64,000 bases of DNA from an uncultured Lactobacillus sp. (GTDB taxonomy: Bacteria > Bacillota > Bacilli > Lactobacillales > Lactobacillaceae), in the NCBI GenBank assembly GCA_937874185.1, contig CALNAK010000020.1, forward strand, positions 248,001 to 312,000. Reading direction: 5' to 3'. Positions 51,904 to 59,096 of this stretch are shown here, piece after piece. Under the pieces are notes generated by a model. The model made no database searches. It had not been told where the DNA came from and saw nothing but the letters and a program-made list of their open reading frames with translations. The position numbers were made by a program, and so were the translations under genes. Every line of letters begins with the position of its first letter. The stretch's first letter is position 1.

Positions 51904-52572
51904 ATGAATTATAGAGGGATACATAAATTCTTATTTGTTGTATTGTTAACTTCAATGTTGGGATTTGCGACGATACAAGTTTTTCATAGTACTGGGGATA
52001 TTACAGTAGAAGCGGCAAGCAAGTCTAAAAAGAAAACAACTAAGAAAAGGGTTGCTAAAAAGAAAGCAGTTGAATCACCTAAAACTGTTCATGATGCTAA
52101 GAGTATGGTGGGATTGAAGCATTTCAAATACAATAGTCCTTCAGAAAAGAAGGCTTATCCAAACTTAATAGATCATCCTAACGCATGGATAGATGTAAAC
52201 ATTGCTACACAAAGAATGTATATTAAAGATGGTAATAAGAAATTGTATTCAATGTATTCTTCAACAGGTGCACATGACACAACACCTAGAGGAACATACT
52301 ATATTCAAAGTGAACGTGGTAATTATTTCTATACAGAACCTTTGAAGTTAGGTGCCTATTACTGGGTTTCATATTTGAATCATGGGGAATATCTATTCCA
52401 TACCACACCAACAGATGAAAATGGTAAGTACGTTAAATCTATTGCCAAAACATTGGGACGTAAGCCGTCATCACATGGTTGTATTCATTTATCCGTTGCA
52501 GATTGTAAATGGGTTTATGAGAATGTTCCTTATGGTATGAAAGTTGTTATTCATGGAAAGTATAATAGTTAA
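51904..52572 (+). CDS. Secreted L,D-transpeptidase (YkuD domain)
   Basis: 222 residues from ATG 51904; ATG 51895 is also in frame but too close to GGGGA. A signal peptide/anchor (about 5-27) is followed by a lysine-rich linker (SKSKKKTTKKRVAKKK) and a YkuD domain (about 85-222) with the catalytic motif SSHGCIHLSVADCKW (Cys near residue 197, His before it). It cross-links peptidoglycan stems (3-3 linkage) or anchors proteins. The linker would lie in the wall polymer layer. Single gene with a terminator. Confidence 0.92.
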   Translation: MNYRGIHKFLFVVLLTSMLGFATIQVFHSTGDITVEAASKSKKKTTKKRVAKKKAVESPKTVHDAKSMVGLKHFKYNSPSEKKAYPNLIDHPNAWIDVNIATQRMYIKDGNKKLYSMYSSTGAHDTTPRGTYYIQSERGNYFYTEPLKLGAYYWVSYLNHGEYLFHTTPTDENGKYVKSIAKTLGRKPSSHGCIHLSVADCKWVYENVPYGMKVVIHGKYNS

Positions 52573-52583
52573 TAAAATTTAAG

Positions 52584-52619
52584 TTGAGTTTAACGTAATT
52601 TGTTAGGCTCAATTTTTTT
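52584..52619 (+). terminator. Terminator after the L,D-transpeptidase
   Basis: TTGAG...TAAC / GTTA...CTCAA stem followed by TTTTTTT. Confidence 0.75.
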
Positions 52620-52715
52620 GTCTGTAAACAATAATACTTGTCAAAAAGCATAAAATAATCGCGGTACAACAACGCTTTGAACAATGGGATAATAATTTTC
52701 AAAGGTGGACTAACG

Positions 52716-53453
52716 ATGAAAAGAACATTAATTATTTTAGCTACAGTAATATTTGTTTTACCATTAACCGCATGGATGCACACAAGTGGATCGAATATAA
52801 GTAATAATCAACCTGCAATAATTAGAAAGAATAGTAGAACTTGGAAAAAAGAAATATCAGATTTGCCAATTATTAAAAGTGATGGACTTGGAGATAGCGG
52901 TGGCTACATTGCTCAATCAATGCAACAATTGAAGAGCGTCAATGATTCTGTTATTAATGGAACTGTGTATAGTTTGGAAAGAATGGAAAGTTCGAAGAAT
53001 TTAGCTTTTACTAGAGCAACTGTACACGTCGACAAGGTCATTAGTGGCGATAAGGAATTGAAGGGTAAGAATATTCAGATGGTCTTGAATAGTGGTATTA
53101 CCTCAGCAAGTTGTTGGTACGCTGATAAGAATCAAACAAGAGAAGCTGATCATGATATTTTAGTTCAATACTCTGAATTTCCATTACCAGAGATTGGTTC
53201 CAAGATAATTCTAGGTATATCTTCTGAAGTTAAAAATGAAACAACTCCTTATAATGAAGGGTTAAAACAAAGTGGATTACATCTAAAGAAAAGTTATATC
53301 GTTAATATGCCAGAATTCAATTTATGGATTAAGGATTCTAAAGATAGAAAATATCGATTGAATAATCCCAAAGCAAATGAAAAATTGAAAGCAAACAAAG
53401 AAATGAAACGTAAGATAACAAAATTAACAGATGAATTAAATCAGAAGTATTAA
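52716..53453 (+). CDS. Secreted or anchored protein of unknown function
   Basis: 245 residues from ATG 52716 (AAAGGTGG upstream). An N-terminal hydrophobic segment (about 3-20) without a lipobox Cys; the mature part is hydrophilic with DSVINGTVYSLERMESSKN, FTRATVHVDKVISGDKELKGKNI and a Lys/Glu-rich C-terminus that could be a coiled coil (about 215-245). The GTVxSLE...VxVxKVISGD pattern occurs in small secreted proteins of lactobacilli. Not assignable. Confidence 0.65.
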   Translation: MKRTLIILATVIFVLPLTAWMHTSGSNISNNQPAIIRKNSRTWKKEISDLPIIKSDGLGDSGGYIAQSMQQLKSVNDSVINGTVYSLERMESSKNLAFTRATVHVDKVISGDKELKGKNIQMVLNSGITSASCWYADKNQTREADHDILVQYSEFPLPEIGSKIILGISSEVKNETTPYNEGLKQSGLHLKKSYIVNMPEFNLWIKDSKDRKYRLNNPKANEKLKANKEMKRKITKLTDELNQKY

Positions 53454-53610
53454 GCAATTGAAAGACGTTAATTGGTTGTTGTTCCCAAAACTACATATAC
53501 CGCTTTTTGACTAAATGAACTTTGCGATAATTTATCCATTTGGAAGAAGTATTGTTACTTGCTGTGTATTTTTATTCAGTATATATTGGCAATATACAGG
53601 AGGTGCGGAT

Positions 53611-53835
53611 ATGTCAGTTAAAGCTAGAAAAGTAGGAAATTCAAATGTTTTTACAATACCTCAGGGTATAACTCCTAAAGGTGAGTATGATGTTTTTGTT
53701 GGAAGACATGGTTCAATCGTATATTCTCCGAAAAGAAAAAATATTTTTGAGGATAAGAATTTTATTAAGATGCACGATTTAAAACAAAAAGAAGAATATT
53801 CAGATACTTTAAAGGGAGAAGAAGAAATTGATTAA
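53611..53835 (+). CDS. MazE/PemI-like antitoxin (AbrB fold)
   Basis: 74 residues from ATG 53611 (AGGAGG upstream). The swapped-hairpin start SVKARKVGNSNVFTIPQGI is the AbrB/MazE DNA-binding motif; the C-terminus is acidic (KEEYSDTLKGEEEID), as in antitoxins that wrap the toxin. It should bind its own promoter and neutralise the RNase toxin encoded downstream. Confidence 0.87.
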   Translation: MSVKARKVGNSNVFTIPQGITPKGEYDVFVGRHGSIVYSPKRKNIFEDKNFIKMHDLKQKEEYSDTLKGEEEID

Positions 53836-54174
53836 TATATCCCTCAAAGGCAAGATGTAATATGGTTGGATCTTGATCCATCTTCTGGTAAGGAAATAAA
53901 TAAAAGAAGATCAGCCTTAGTAATTAGTAGCTATGAATATAGCAAATTAACTAGGCTGGTTTTTGTATGTCCAATCACTCATGTAAAAAAGAGTAATTTT
54001 AAAAAAACTGGGCTTTTGATACCAATATTAAGTATTACCAATATTGAAGGCTTTATAAATCCTCTTCAATTGCATACATATGATTATCAAGCGAGAAAGA
54101 CTGAAAAGATTGGTGAATTGGATGATGATACGTTTTATAGTGCGTTGAGAATAATTCGGGATATAGTTAATTAA
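53836..54174 (+). pseudogene. MazF/PemK-type toxin with a lost start (probable frameshift)
   Basis: The open frame reads YIPQRQDVIWLDLDPSSG, EINKRRSALVISSYEY, LVFVCPITHVKKSN and TTNIEGF-like ITNIEGFINPLQL, which is the MazF/PemK endoribonuclease family. This frame begins immediately after the antitoxin stop and has no ATG, GTG or TTG before codon 11 (TTG 53866, without a ribosome binding site). The well-placed TTG at 53828 (GGGAG upstream) is in another frame and meets TAA after 10 codons. Losing 2 or gaining 1 or 4 bases in the ATATAT run restores it. The toxin is probably silent, or truncated of strand 1. Confidence 0.7.
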
Positions 54175-54215
54175 TAAGTTACAAGTATTGAATATAAAAT
54201 TGGATAGTTTTTAGT

Positions 54216-54258
54216 TAGCCATATTCCAGTATTCCACTGGAGTATGGCTATTATTTTT
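54216..54258 (+). terminator. Terminator after the toxin frame
   Basis: AGCCATA-TT-CCAGT / ACTGG-AG-TATGGCT stem then ATTATTTTTT. Confidence 0.85.
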
Positions 54259-54334
54259 TACTGAATTTATAACTTACTTTTAGACATATAAAAGCCCATT
54301 CATGATATTGGAAGGAATTATTCAAATCATAGAT

Positions 54335-55213
54335 TTACTGTTGCAGGGATGCCGTCAGACGTTGTACGAATAATTGAGCAACTTTAGATTGAACAATATT
54401 TTTCTTCCAAATAACAGTAGTTGGTTCAGTTAAATCAGGCTTTAACGGTCTAAAAACAAGTTCACTATTTTGTGAGTTGTCGATTAAATGGTCAAAGGTA
54501 ATCATATAAATATTGCCATTCTTAACTAGCAATTGAGCATTAAAAACCAAAGAAAAGGTTCCAACGATATTCATCTTTGAACCTAGATTCCCCCACCATT
54601 CTTGAAAGTGGTTGCTTTTGAGAGCTTGAGACGACATCAATAATGGTAGATTAACCAAGTCTTTTGGAGTTAAAGTATCCTTTTTTGTCATAGGATCATT
54701 ACGTTTCATAACGATACCCCAATGATTAGTTTCGTTGATTTGTAAATAATTATAGTTATTGAGATTTTTTTCGCCCATTAACACAGCAAAATCAATAGTT
54801 CCGTGATCAAGCATTAATTCCATTTCTTCGGCATTTCCACTGATCAAGTGGATTTTCACCCCTTGGTAATCTTGCATAATGTCGCTGACAATTTTTAGAA
54901 TGGAGGTCATTCCAATACTTTCTCCGGCACCAATAGTTAAATCACCGGTAATTATTTGATTTGATTGAATATTAGCTGATGTTTTATCCGCCAAACTGAC
55001 GATTTCCTCAGACTTTGAACGGAGATATTCACCTTCAGACGTTAAAGTTATTTGTCTATGACCCCGAATGAATAAAGTGGCTCCCAATTCATGTTCTAAA
55101 TCGGATAATTGTTTAGAAAGAGTTGGCTGTGATATTAATAGTTTTTGTGCAGCCTTAGTTATATTGCGCTCTTGTGCAACTGTTAGGAAATACCTGAGAA
55201 CTCTTAATTCCAT
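54335..55213 (-). CDS. LysR family regulator
   Basis: 292 residues. N-terminal HTH (ELRVLRYFLTVAQERNITKAAQKLLISQPTLSKQL) and a LysR effector domain. ATG 55213, GGAGG upstream. It is divergent from the acetyltransferase-SDR-hydrolase operon and is its likely regulator. Confidence 0.93.
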   Translation of the reverse strand: MELRVLRYFLTVAQERNITKAAQKLLISQPTLSKQLSDLEHELGATLFIRGHRQITLTSEGEYLRSKSEEIVSLADKTSANIQSNQIITGDLTIGAGESIGMTSILKIVSDIMQDYQGVKIHLISGNAEEMELMLDHGTIDFAVLMGEKNLNNYNYLQINETNHWGIVMKRNDPMTKKDTLTPKDLVNLPLLMSSQALKSNHFQEWWGNLGSKMNIVGTFSLVFNAQLLVKNGNIYMITFDHLIDNSQNSELVFRPLKPDLTEPTTVIWKKNIVQSKVAQLFVQRLTASLQQ

Positions 55214-55266
55214 AATTTAACATCCTCCATAGTTTTTAGTTATGCTTATCCATATTTTAGAAGTAT

Positions 55267-55295
55267 TTCACATATTACTCAAGCGATTATATACT
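55267..55295 (+). promoter_or_regulatory. Promoter of the LysR-linked operon
   Basis: TTCACA, 17-base spacer, TATACT; 32 bases before the first start codon. Confidence 0.6.
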
Positions 55296-55326
55296 AATGT
55301 CATCAGTTACGAAGGGAGATGAAAAA

Positions 55327-55782
55327 ATGACTTGGCAAGCCAAACTATCAGAAAATGATCGACAATTGATGAATCAAAATCAAAGGTTATTACAACATTT
55401 AAATACCGGACGACATTGTCGGGCTGAAATCAATCAATTGGTTAGTGAATTGACAGGGCAACAATTAGATTCAGATACCGAAATACGATTACCATTTTAT
55501 ACAGACTATGGTCGTAATATCCGAATTGGTAAGAACGCTTTTATAAATTGCAACGTAATGATGTCAGATATTGCTGGAATAACGATTGGTAAGAACGTTG
55601 AAATTGATTCTGGAGTATCTTTATTAACCACCAACTATTCTCAAAAAGAATTAGTGATGGCTCCAATCAAAATAAAAGATAATGTAAAAATTGGTGCACA
55701 AGTCATTATCTTGCCCGGAGTAACCATTGGTGAAGGCAGTATTGTCGAAACTGGATCAATCGTATCTAAAAATATTAATTAG
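55327..55782 (+). CDS. Hexapeptide-repeat acetyltransferase (maltose O-acetyltransferase-like)
   Basis: 151 residues from ATG 55327 (AAGGGAGATG upstream). The hexapeptide left-handed beta-helix is visible in NIRIGKNAFINCNVMMSDIAGITIGKNVEIDSGV and IKIKDNVKIGAQVIILPGVTIGEGSIV. The catalytic His normally in this family (NxHP) is replaced: LLTTNYSQKELV has no His at that place, so CoA-dependent acetyl transfer may be lost. Shorter than the usual 185. First of a three-gene operon (15-base gap to the SDR). Confidence 0.8.
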   Translation: MTWQAKLSENDRQLMNQNQRLLQHLNTGRHCRAEINQLVSELTGQQLDSDTEIRLPFYTDYGRNIRIGKNAFINCNVMMSDIAGITIGKNVEIDSGVSLLTTNYSQKELVMAPIKIKDNVKIGAQVIILPGVTIGEGSIVETGSIVSKNIN

Positions 55783-55797
55783 AAGGAAGTTTTTAGG

Positions 55798-56532
55798 ATG
55801 AGTATAGAAAATAAAGTAGTCGTTATTACTGGTGCATCTAGTGGAATTGGTGCTGCTACAACCAGAGCTCTAGCAAAGAAACATGCCAAACTAGTTATTG
55901 GTGCTAGACGATTGGATCGTCTAAATGAGTTGAAAAATGAGTTTCCTGATGAACAGATTATTACCCAAAAAGTTGATGTAACTAATTTTGATGAAGTTCA
56001 ATCATTAGTAGATACTGCTGTAAAAAACTTTGGCCGCGTCGATGTTCTATACAACAATGCCGGAATCATGCCAGTTAATGCTTTAGAAAATGCGGCCCGT
56101 TCAGAGTGGCAACAGATTCTAAACGTTAATGTCATGGGAGTTTTAAATGGAATTTCAGCCGCTTTGCCAACTATGATCAAACAACAATCTGGTCAAATTA
56201 TGGCAACCGATTCAGTCGCTGGACACGTGGTTGTTCCTAATTTAGCCGTTTATAATGGTTCAAAGTTTGCCGTTCGTGCAATCATGGAAGGCTTACGTCA
56301 AGAACAACATAACAATAATATTCGTACTACAATCGTGTCACCAGGTTCAGTATCAACTGAATTATACAAATCAATCAATAATCAAGAAAATCGTGAAGCA
56401 GAAATTAACGTAGAAAAACAAATTGGATTGTCTGCTGAAAATATTGCTAGTTCTGTTGTTTTCGCAATTGATTCACCAGATAACATGGATGTAAATGAAG
56501 TTATTATTCGTCCAATCAAACAAAATATTTAA
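55798..56532 (+). CDS. Short-chain dehydrogenase/reductase
   Basis: 244 residues, classical SDR: cofactor motif TGASSGIG (residues 11-18), NNAGIM (about 88), catalytic Ser near ATDSVAGH (about 140) and YNGSKFA (Tyr/Lys; about 154). The Arg-rich ARRLDR after strand 2 suggests NADP(H). Reduces a ketone or oxidises an alcohol. AGAAGGAA ribosome binding site; next gene 16 bases downstream. Confidence 0.92.
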   Translation: MSIENKVVVITGASSGIGAATTRALAKKHAKLVIGARRLDRLNELKNEFPDEQIITQKVDVTNFDEVQSLVDTAVKNFGRVDVLYNNAGIMPVNALENAARSEWQQILNVNVMGVLNGISAALPTMIKQQSGQIMATDSVAGHVVVPNLAVYNGSKFAVRAIMEGLRQEQHNNNIRTTIVSPGSVSTELYKSINNQENREAEINVEKQIGLSAENIASSVVFAIDSPDNMDVNEVIIRPIKQNI

Positions 56533-56548
56533 AGGAGAGTATAAGAAT

Positions 56549-57559
56549 ATGAGTAAATTAGCAAATGACACAAGAGTTTTTAAAATTAATCCAGAAATAG
56601 ATGTTCAAAATGTCCGTTTCCCTAATCGTTATGGCTTCACGTTAGCCGGACACTTATATCTACCATTGAATTTTGATGATACAAAGAAGTATCAAACAAT
56701 CGTTATCTCAGGACCATTTGGTGCTGTGAAGGAACAATCCAGTGGTTTGTATGCCCAAACTTTAGCTGAAAATGGTTTTGTTACATTGGTCTTTGATCAA
56801 TCAACAACAGGAGAAAGTTCTGGTAGTGTTAGAAATGTAGCTTCACCAGATATTTTTGTAGAGGATTTCTCAGCTGCAGTCGATTTTGTTGGACTTCAAA
56901 AATTTGTTGATAGAGATAAGATTGGTGCCATTGGTATTTGTGGCTTAGGTAGTCATGTTTTGACCGCTGCTTCAGTTGATGTTCGTATTAAAGCTGTTGC
57001 TACTTCAGTTATGTATGACATGTCAGATTCAATGTGGATGGGTCTTAATAATTCTAAGACTGAAAAGCAACGTGAGATTGAAAAGAAGACTTTAGCTGAA
57101 CAACGTTGGGCCGATGCAGAAAATGGAACTCCAGCAACTGGTTTACACGAATTACCATTTGATGAAAATGATAAACCTATGCAATCATCAGTATTATTCC
57201 CCGAAACTTTGCCAGATGGTGCAGATTCAGTTACGACAGAATTCTTTAATTACTATCGTGGTCGTGCTTTCCATCCACGTTCAGTTAATTCTGCTTCAGC
57301 TTGGACAGCCACATCACCTTTGAGTTATTATAATTTCCCATTACAAGCGCATATTGATAAGATTTCACCACGTCCGGTTTTAATTGTTACAGGTGAAAAA
57401 GCTCATTCACGCTATATGGCAGAGGAATCATATAATCGTTTGAATGATCCTAAAGAATTAGTTATTGTACCTGGAGCAACTCATACTGATCTATATGACC
57501 AAATGAATTTGATTCCATTTGACAAATTTACTAGTTTCTTTAAGAAAAATTTGGAGTAA
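56549..57559 (+). CDS. Alpha/beta hydrolase (YcjY/dienelactone-hydrolase-like)
   Basis: 336 residues from ATG 56549 (AAAGGAGAG upstream; a longer frame lacks one). The fold runs from FPNRYGFTLAGHLYLP through FGAVKEQSSGLYAQ, the nucleophile region IGAIGICGLGSHVLTAAS (Cys at the elbow, G-x-C-x-G), LIVTGEKAHSRYMAEE and a late VPGATHTDLYDQ with the His. The Cys elbow is typical of the YcjY-like branch. Substrate unknown. Last gene of the LysR-linked operon. Confidence 0.85.
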   Translation: MSKLANDTRVFKINPEIDVQNVRFPNRYGFTLAGHLYLPLNFDDTKKYQTIVISGPFGAVKEQSSGLYAQTLAENGFVTLVFDQSTTGESSGSVRNVASPDIFVEDFSAAVDFVGLQKFVDRDKIGAIGICGLGSHVLTAASVDVRIKAVATSVMYDMSDSMWMGLNNSKTEKQREIEKKTLAEQRWADAENGTPATGLHELPFDENDKPMQSSVLFPETLPDGADSVTTEFFNYYRGRAFHPRSVNSASAWTATSPLSYYNFPLQAHIDKISPRPVLIVTGEKAHSRYMAEESYNRLNDPKELVIVPGATHTDLYDQMNLIPFDKFTSFFKKNLE

Positions 57560-57599
57560 TCAAAAGTAAAGGCCCCGATTGGTTTCCAATTATTAACGT

Positions 57600-57638
57600 A
57601 AAACGATCATAATTCGCATTTGAATTGTGGTCGTTTTG
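57600..57638 (+). terminator. Terminator after the hydrolase
   Basis: AAAACGATCATAATTC / GAATTGTGGTCGTTTT stem with a GT pair and short T-run. Confidence 0.8.
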
Positions 57639-57684
57639 TTATAAATTTAAAATATTAATATGTATATGAAATGGAGAATATGGT

Positions 57685-58323
57685 ATGAAAAGAGTGTTAG
57701 TCATTGGTGCTCATGGTAAAACTGGTCATCATATAATAAATAAACTACAAAACAATTCAATGATTCCAGTCGCTGGAGTGAGAACAAATACTCAGGTAGA
57801 TGAATTTAAGAAGGATGGCATTGAAGCAAGACTAGTCGATGTTAGACAGACTGTTGATGAAATTTATGGTCAATTGACAGATATAGATGCAATTATTTTT
57901 TCAGCTGGTGGCGGGATGATGATTGATTTAGATGGAAAAGTTAAAGCTGCACAAGCTGCGAAAAAAGCTAATATTAAGAGATTTGTGCTAGTTAGTGCTG
58001 GCGGGATTCAACATTTTCATGATAGTGATCGTTTAGAGTGGATGAATGAATATGAAGAATATAGTGCCGCTATGTACTATGGTGATATGTTCGTTTTGAA
58101 TTCTGATTTGGATTATACAATTATTCGTCCAGAACATTTAACAGATGACGCTGGTACAGGAAAAATTAATTTGGGTAGTTATTTACCACATAATGATATA
58201 AGTCGTGAAGATGTTGCTGAAGTTGTAGTTGCATCATTACAAAATGATAAGACAATTAAAAAGGCATTCGACATTGAAAATGGAACTACACTAATTTCGG
58301 ATGCAATTAATTCTTTAAAATAA
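57685..58323 (+). CDS. NAD(P)-binding SDR-like (YwnB/atypical SDR) protein
   Basis: 212 residues. Rossmann motif VLVIGAHGKTGHHI (residues 4-17, GxxGxxG), AGVRTNTQ after strand 2, AGGGMMIDLDG, VSAGGIQHFHD and the late YTIIRPEHLTDDAGTG segment match the NmrA/YwnB-type atypical SDR group (no YxxxK catalytic pair). It may bind NADP and act as a redox-linked or flavin-reductase-like protein. ATG 57685 after TGGAGAA. The dihydrofolate-reductase-family gene follows. Confidence 0.85.
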   Translation: MKRVLVIGAHGKTGHHIINKLQNNSMIPVAGVRTNTQVDEFKKDGIEARLVDVRQTVDEIYGQLTDIDAIIFSAGGGMMIDLDGKVKAAQAAKKANIKRFVLVSAGGIQHFHDSDRLEWMNEYEEYSAAMYYGDMFVLNSDLDYTIIRPEHLTDDAGTGKINLGSYLPHNDISREDVAEVVVASLQNDKTIKKAFDIENGTTLISDAINSLK

Positions 58324-58338
58324 TAACGAGGTGATTTT

Positions 58339-59034
58339 TTGAATAGAGCAAAAGTAATAGTTCATATGCATACGTCAATCGATGGGAAAATTGACGGAGT
58401 ATATGGTAGACAAGCAGGCGGAAGAATTTCAGGAGCATTTTATTCTGAAGAGTTATTTAGATTAAGTAATACTAACGCTAATGGATCAACGACAGTAGGA
58501 ATGTATGCTGCAAAGGGCCATCCAGATTTATCTAAATATGAAACAACGGGAATTGATTATTCTGACTGGATTCCTGACATTACATCAGAAACTTGGGATG
58601 TTAGTTTTGATAGAAAAGGAAAGATGGGCTGGGAAGTTAATTACTTTGAATACGGTGGTCATAAGAACCGTGCCATTGAAGTGTTGACAGAACAAGCTTC
58701 AAAAGCATACTTAGCATTTCTACAATCAATGGAAATACCATATATTGTTTGTGGAACTAAAGACTTAAACTTAGAGATGGCTTTGGAAAAATTGAATAAA
58801 TACTTTGGTATTCAAGCTATATCTTTAGCTGGAGGAGCTATAATCAATGGAGCATTTTTAAAAGCTCATTTGGTTGATGAAATTTCTCTAGTAGTGACAC
58901 CTTACGTTAGTGGTGATTCAGAAATCAAATCAGCATTTGATACACTTGGAACGTTTGTTGATGATAAGTTTATGATTAAAGATGTAAAAAAATTAGCTGA
59001 TGGTGGGATACATCTAATGTATACAAAAGCATAA
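58339..59034 (+). CDS. Dihydrofolate reductase family (RibD C-terminal) protein
   Basis: 231 residues from TTG 58339 (GAGGTGAT upstream). Features of the RibD_C domain: VIVHMHTSIDGKIDG near the N-terminus (T-S-x-D-G), GSTTVGMYAAKGHPD, IPYIVCGTKDLNLEMALEKLN, AISLAGGAIINGAFLKAHLVDEISLVV. Relatives reduce pterins, riboflavin precursors or other carbonyls with NADPH. It is not the essential FolA. In an operon with the atypical SDR (15-base gap). Substrate unknown. Confidence 0.85.
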   Translation: MNRAKVIVHMHTSIDGKIDGVYGRQAGGRISGAFYSEELFRLSNTNANGSTTVGMYAAKGHPDLSKYETTGIDYSDWIPDITSETWDVSFDRKGKMGWEVNYFEYGGHKNRAIEVLTEQASKAYLAFLQSMEIPYIVCGTKDLNLEMALEKLNKYFGIQAISLAGGAIINGAFLKAHLVDEISLVVTPYVSGDSEIKSAFDTLGTFVDDKFMIKDVKKLADGGIHLMYTKA

Positions 59035-59036
59035 CG

Positions 59037-59074
59037 AAAAGGCCTTCAATTCAAATACGAATTGGAGGTCTTTT
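59037..59074. terminator. Bidirectional terminator
   Basis: AAAAGGCCTTCAATTC / GAATTGGAGGTCTTTT stem between convergent genes. Confidence 0.85.
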
Positions 59075-59096
59075 GTTGTGTGCTTATTATCATTAA

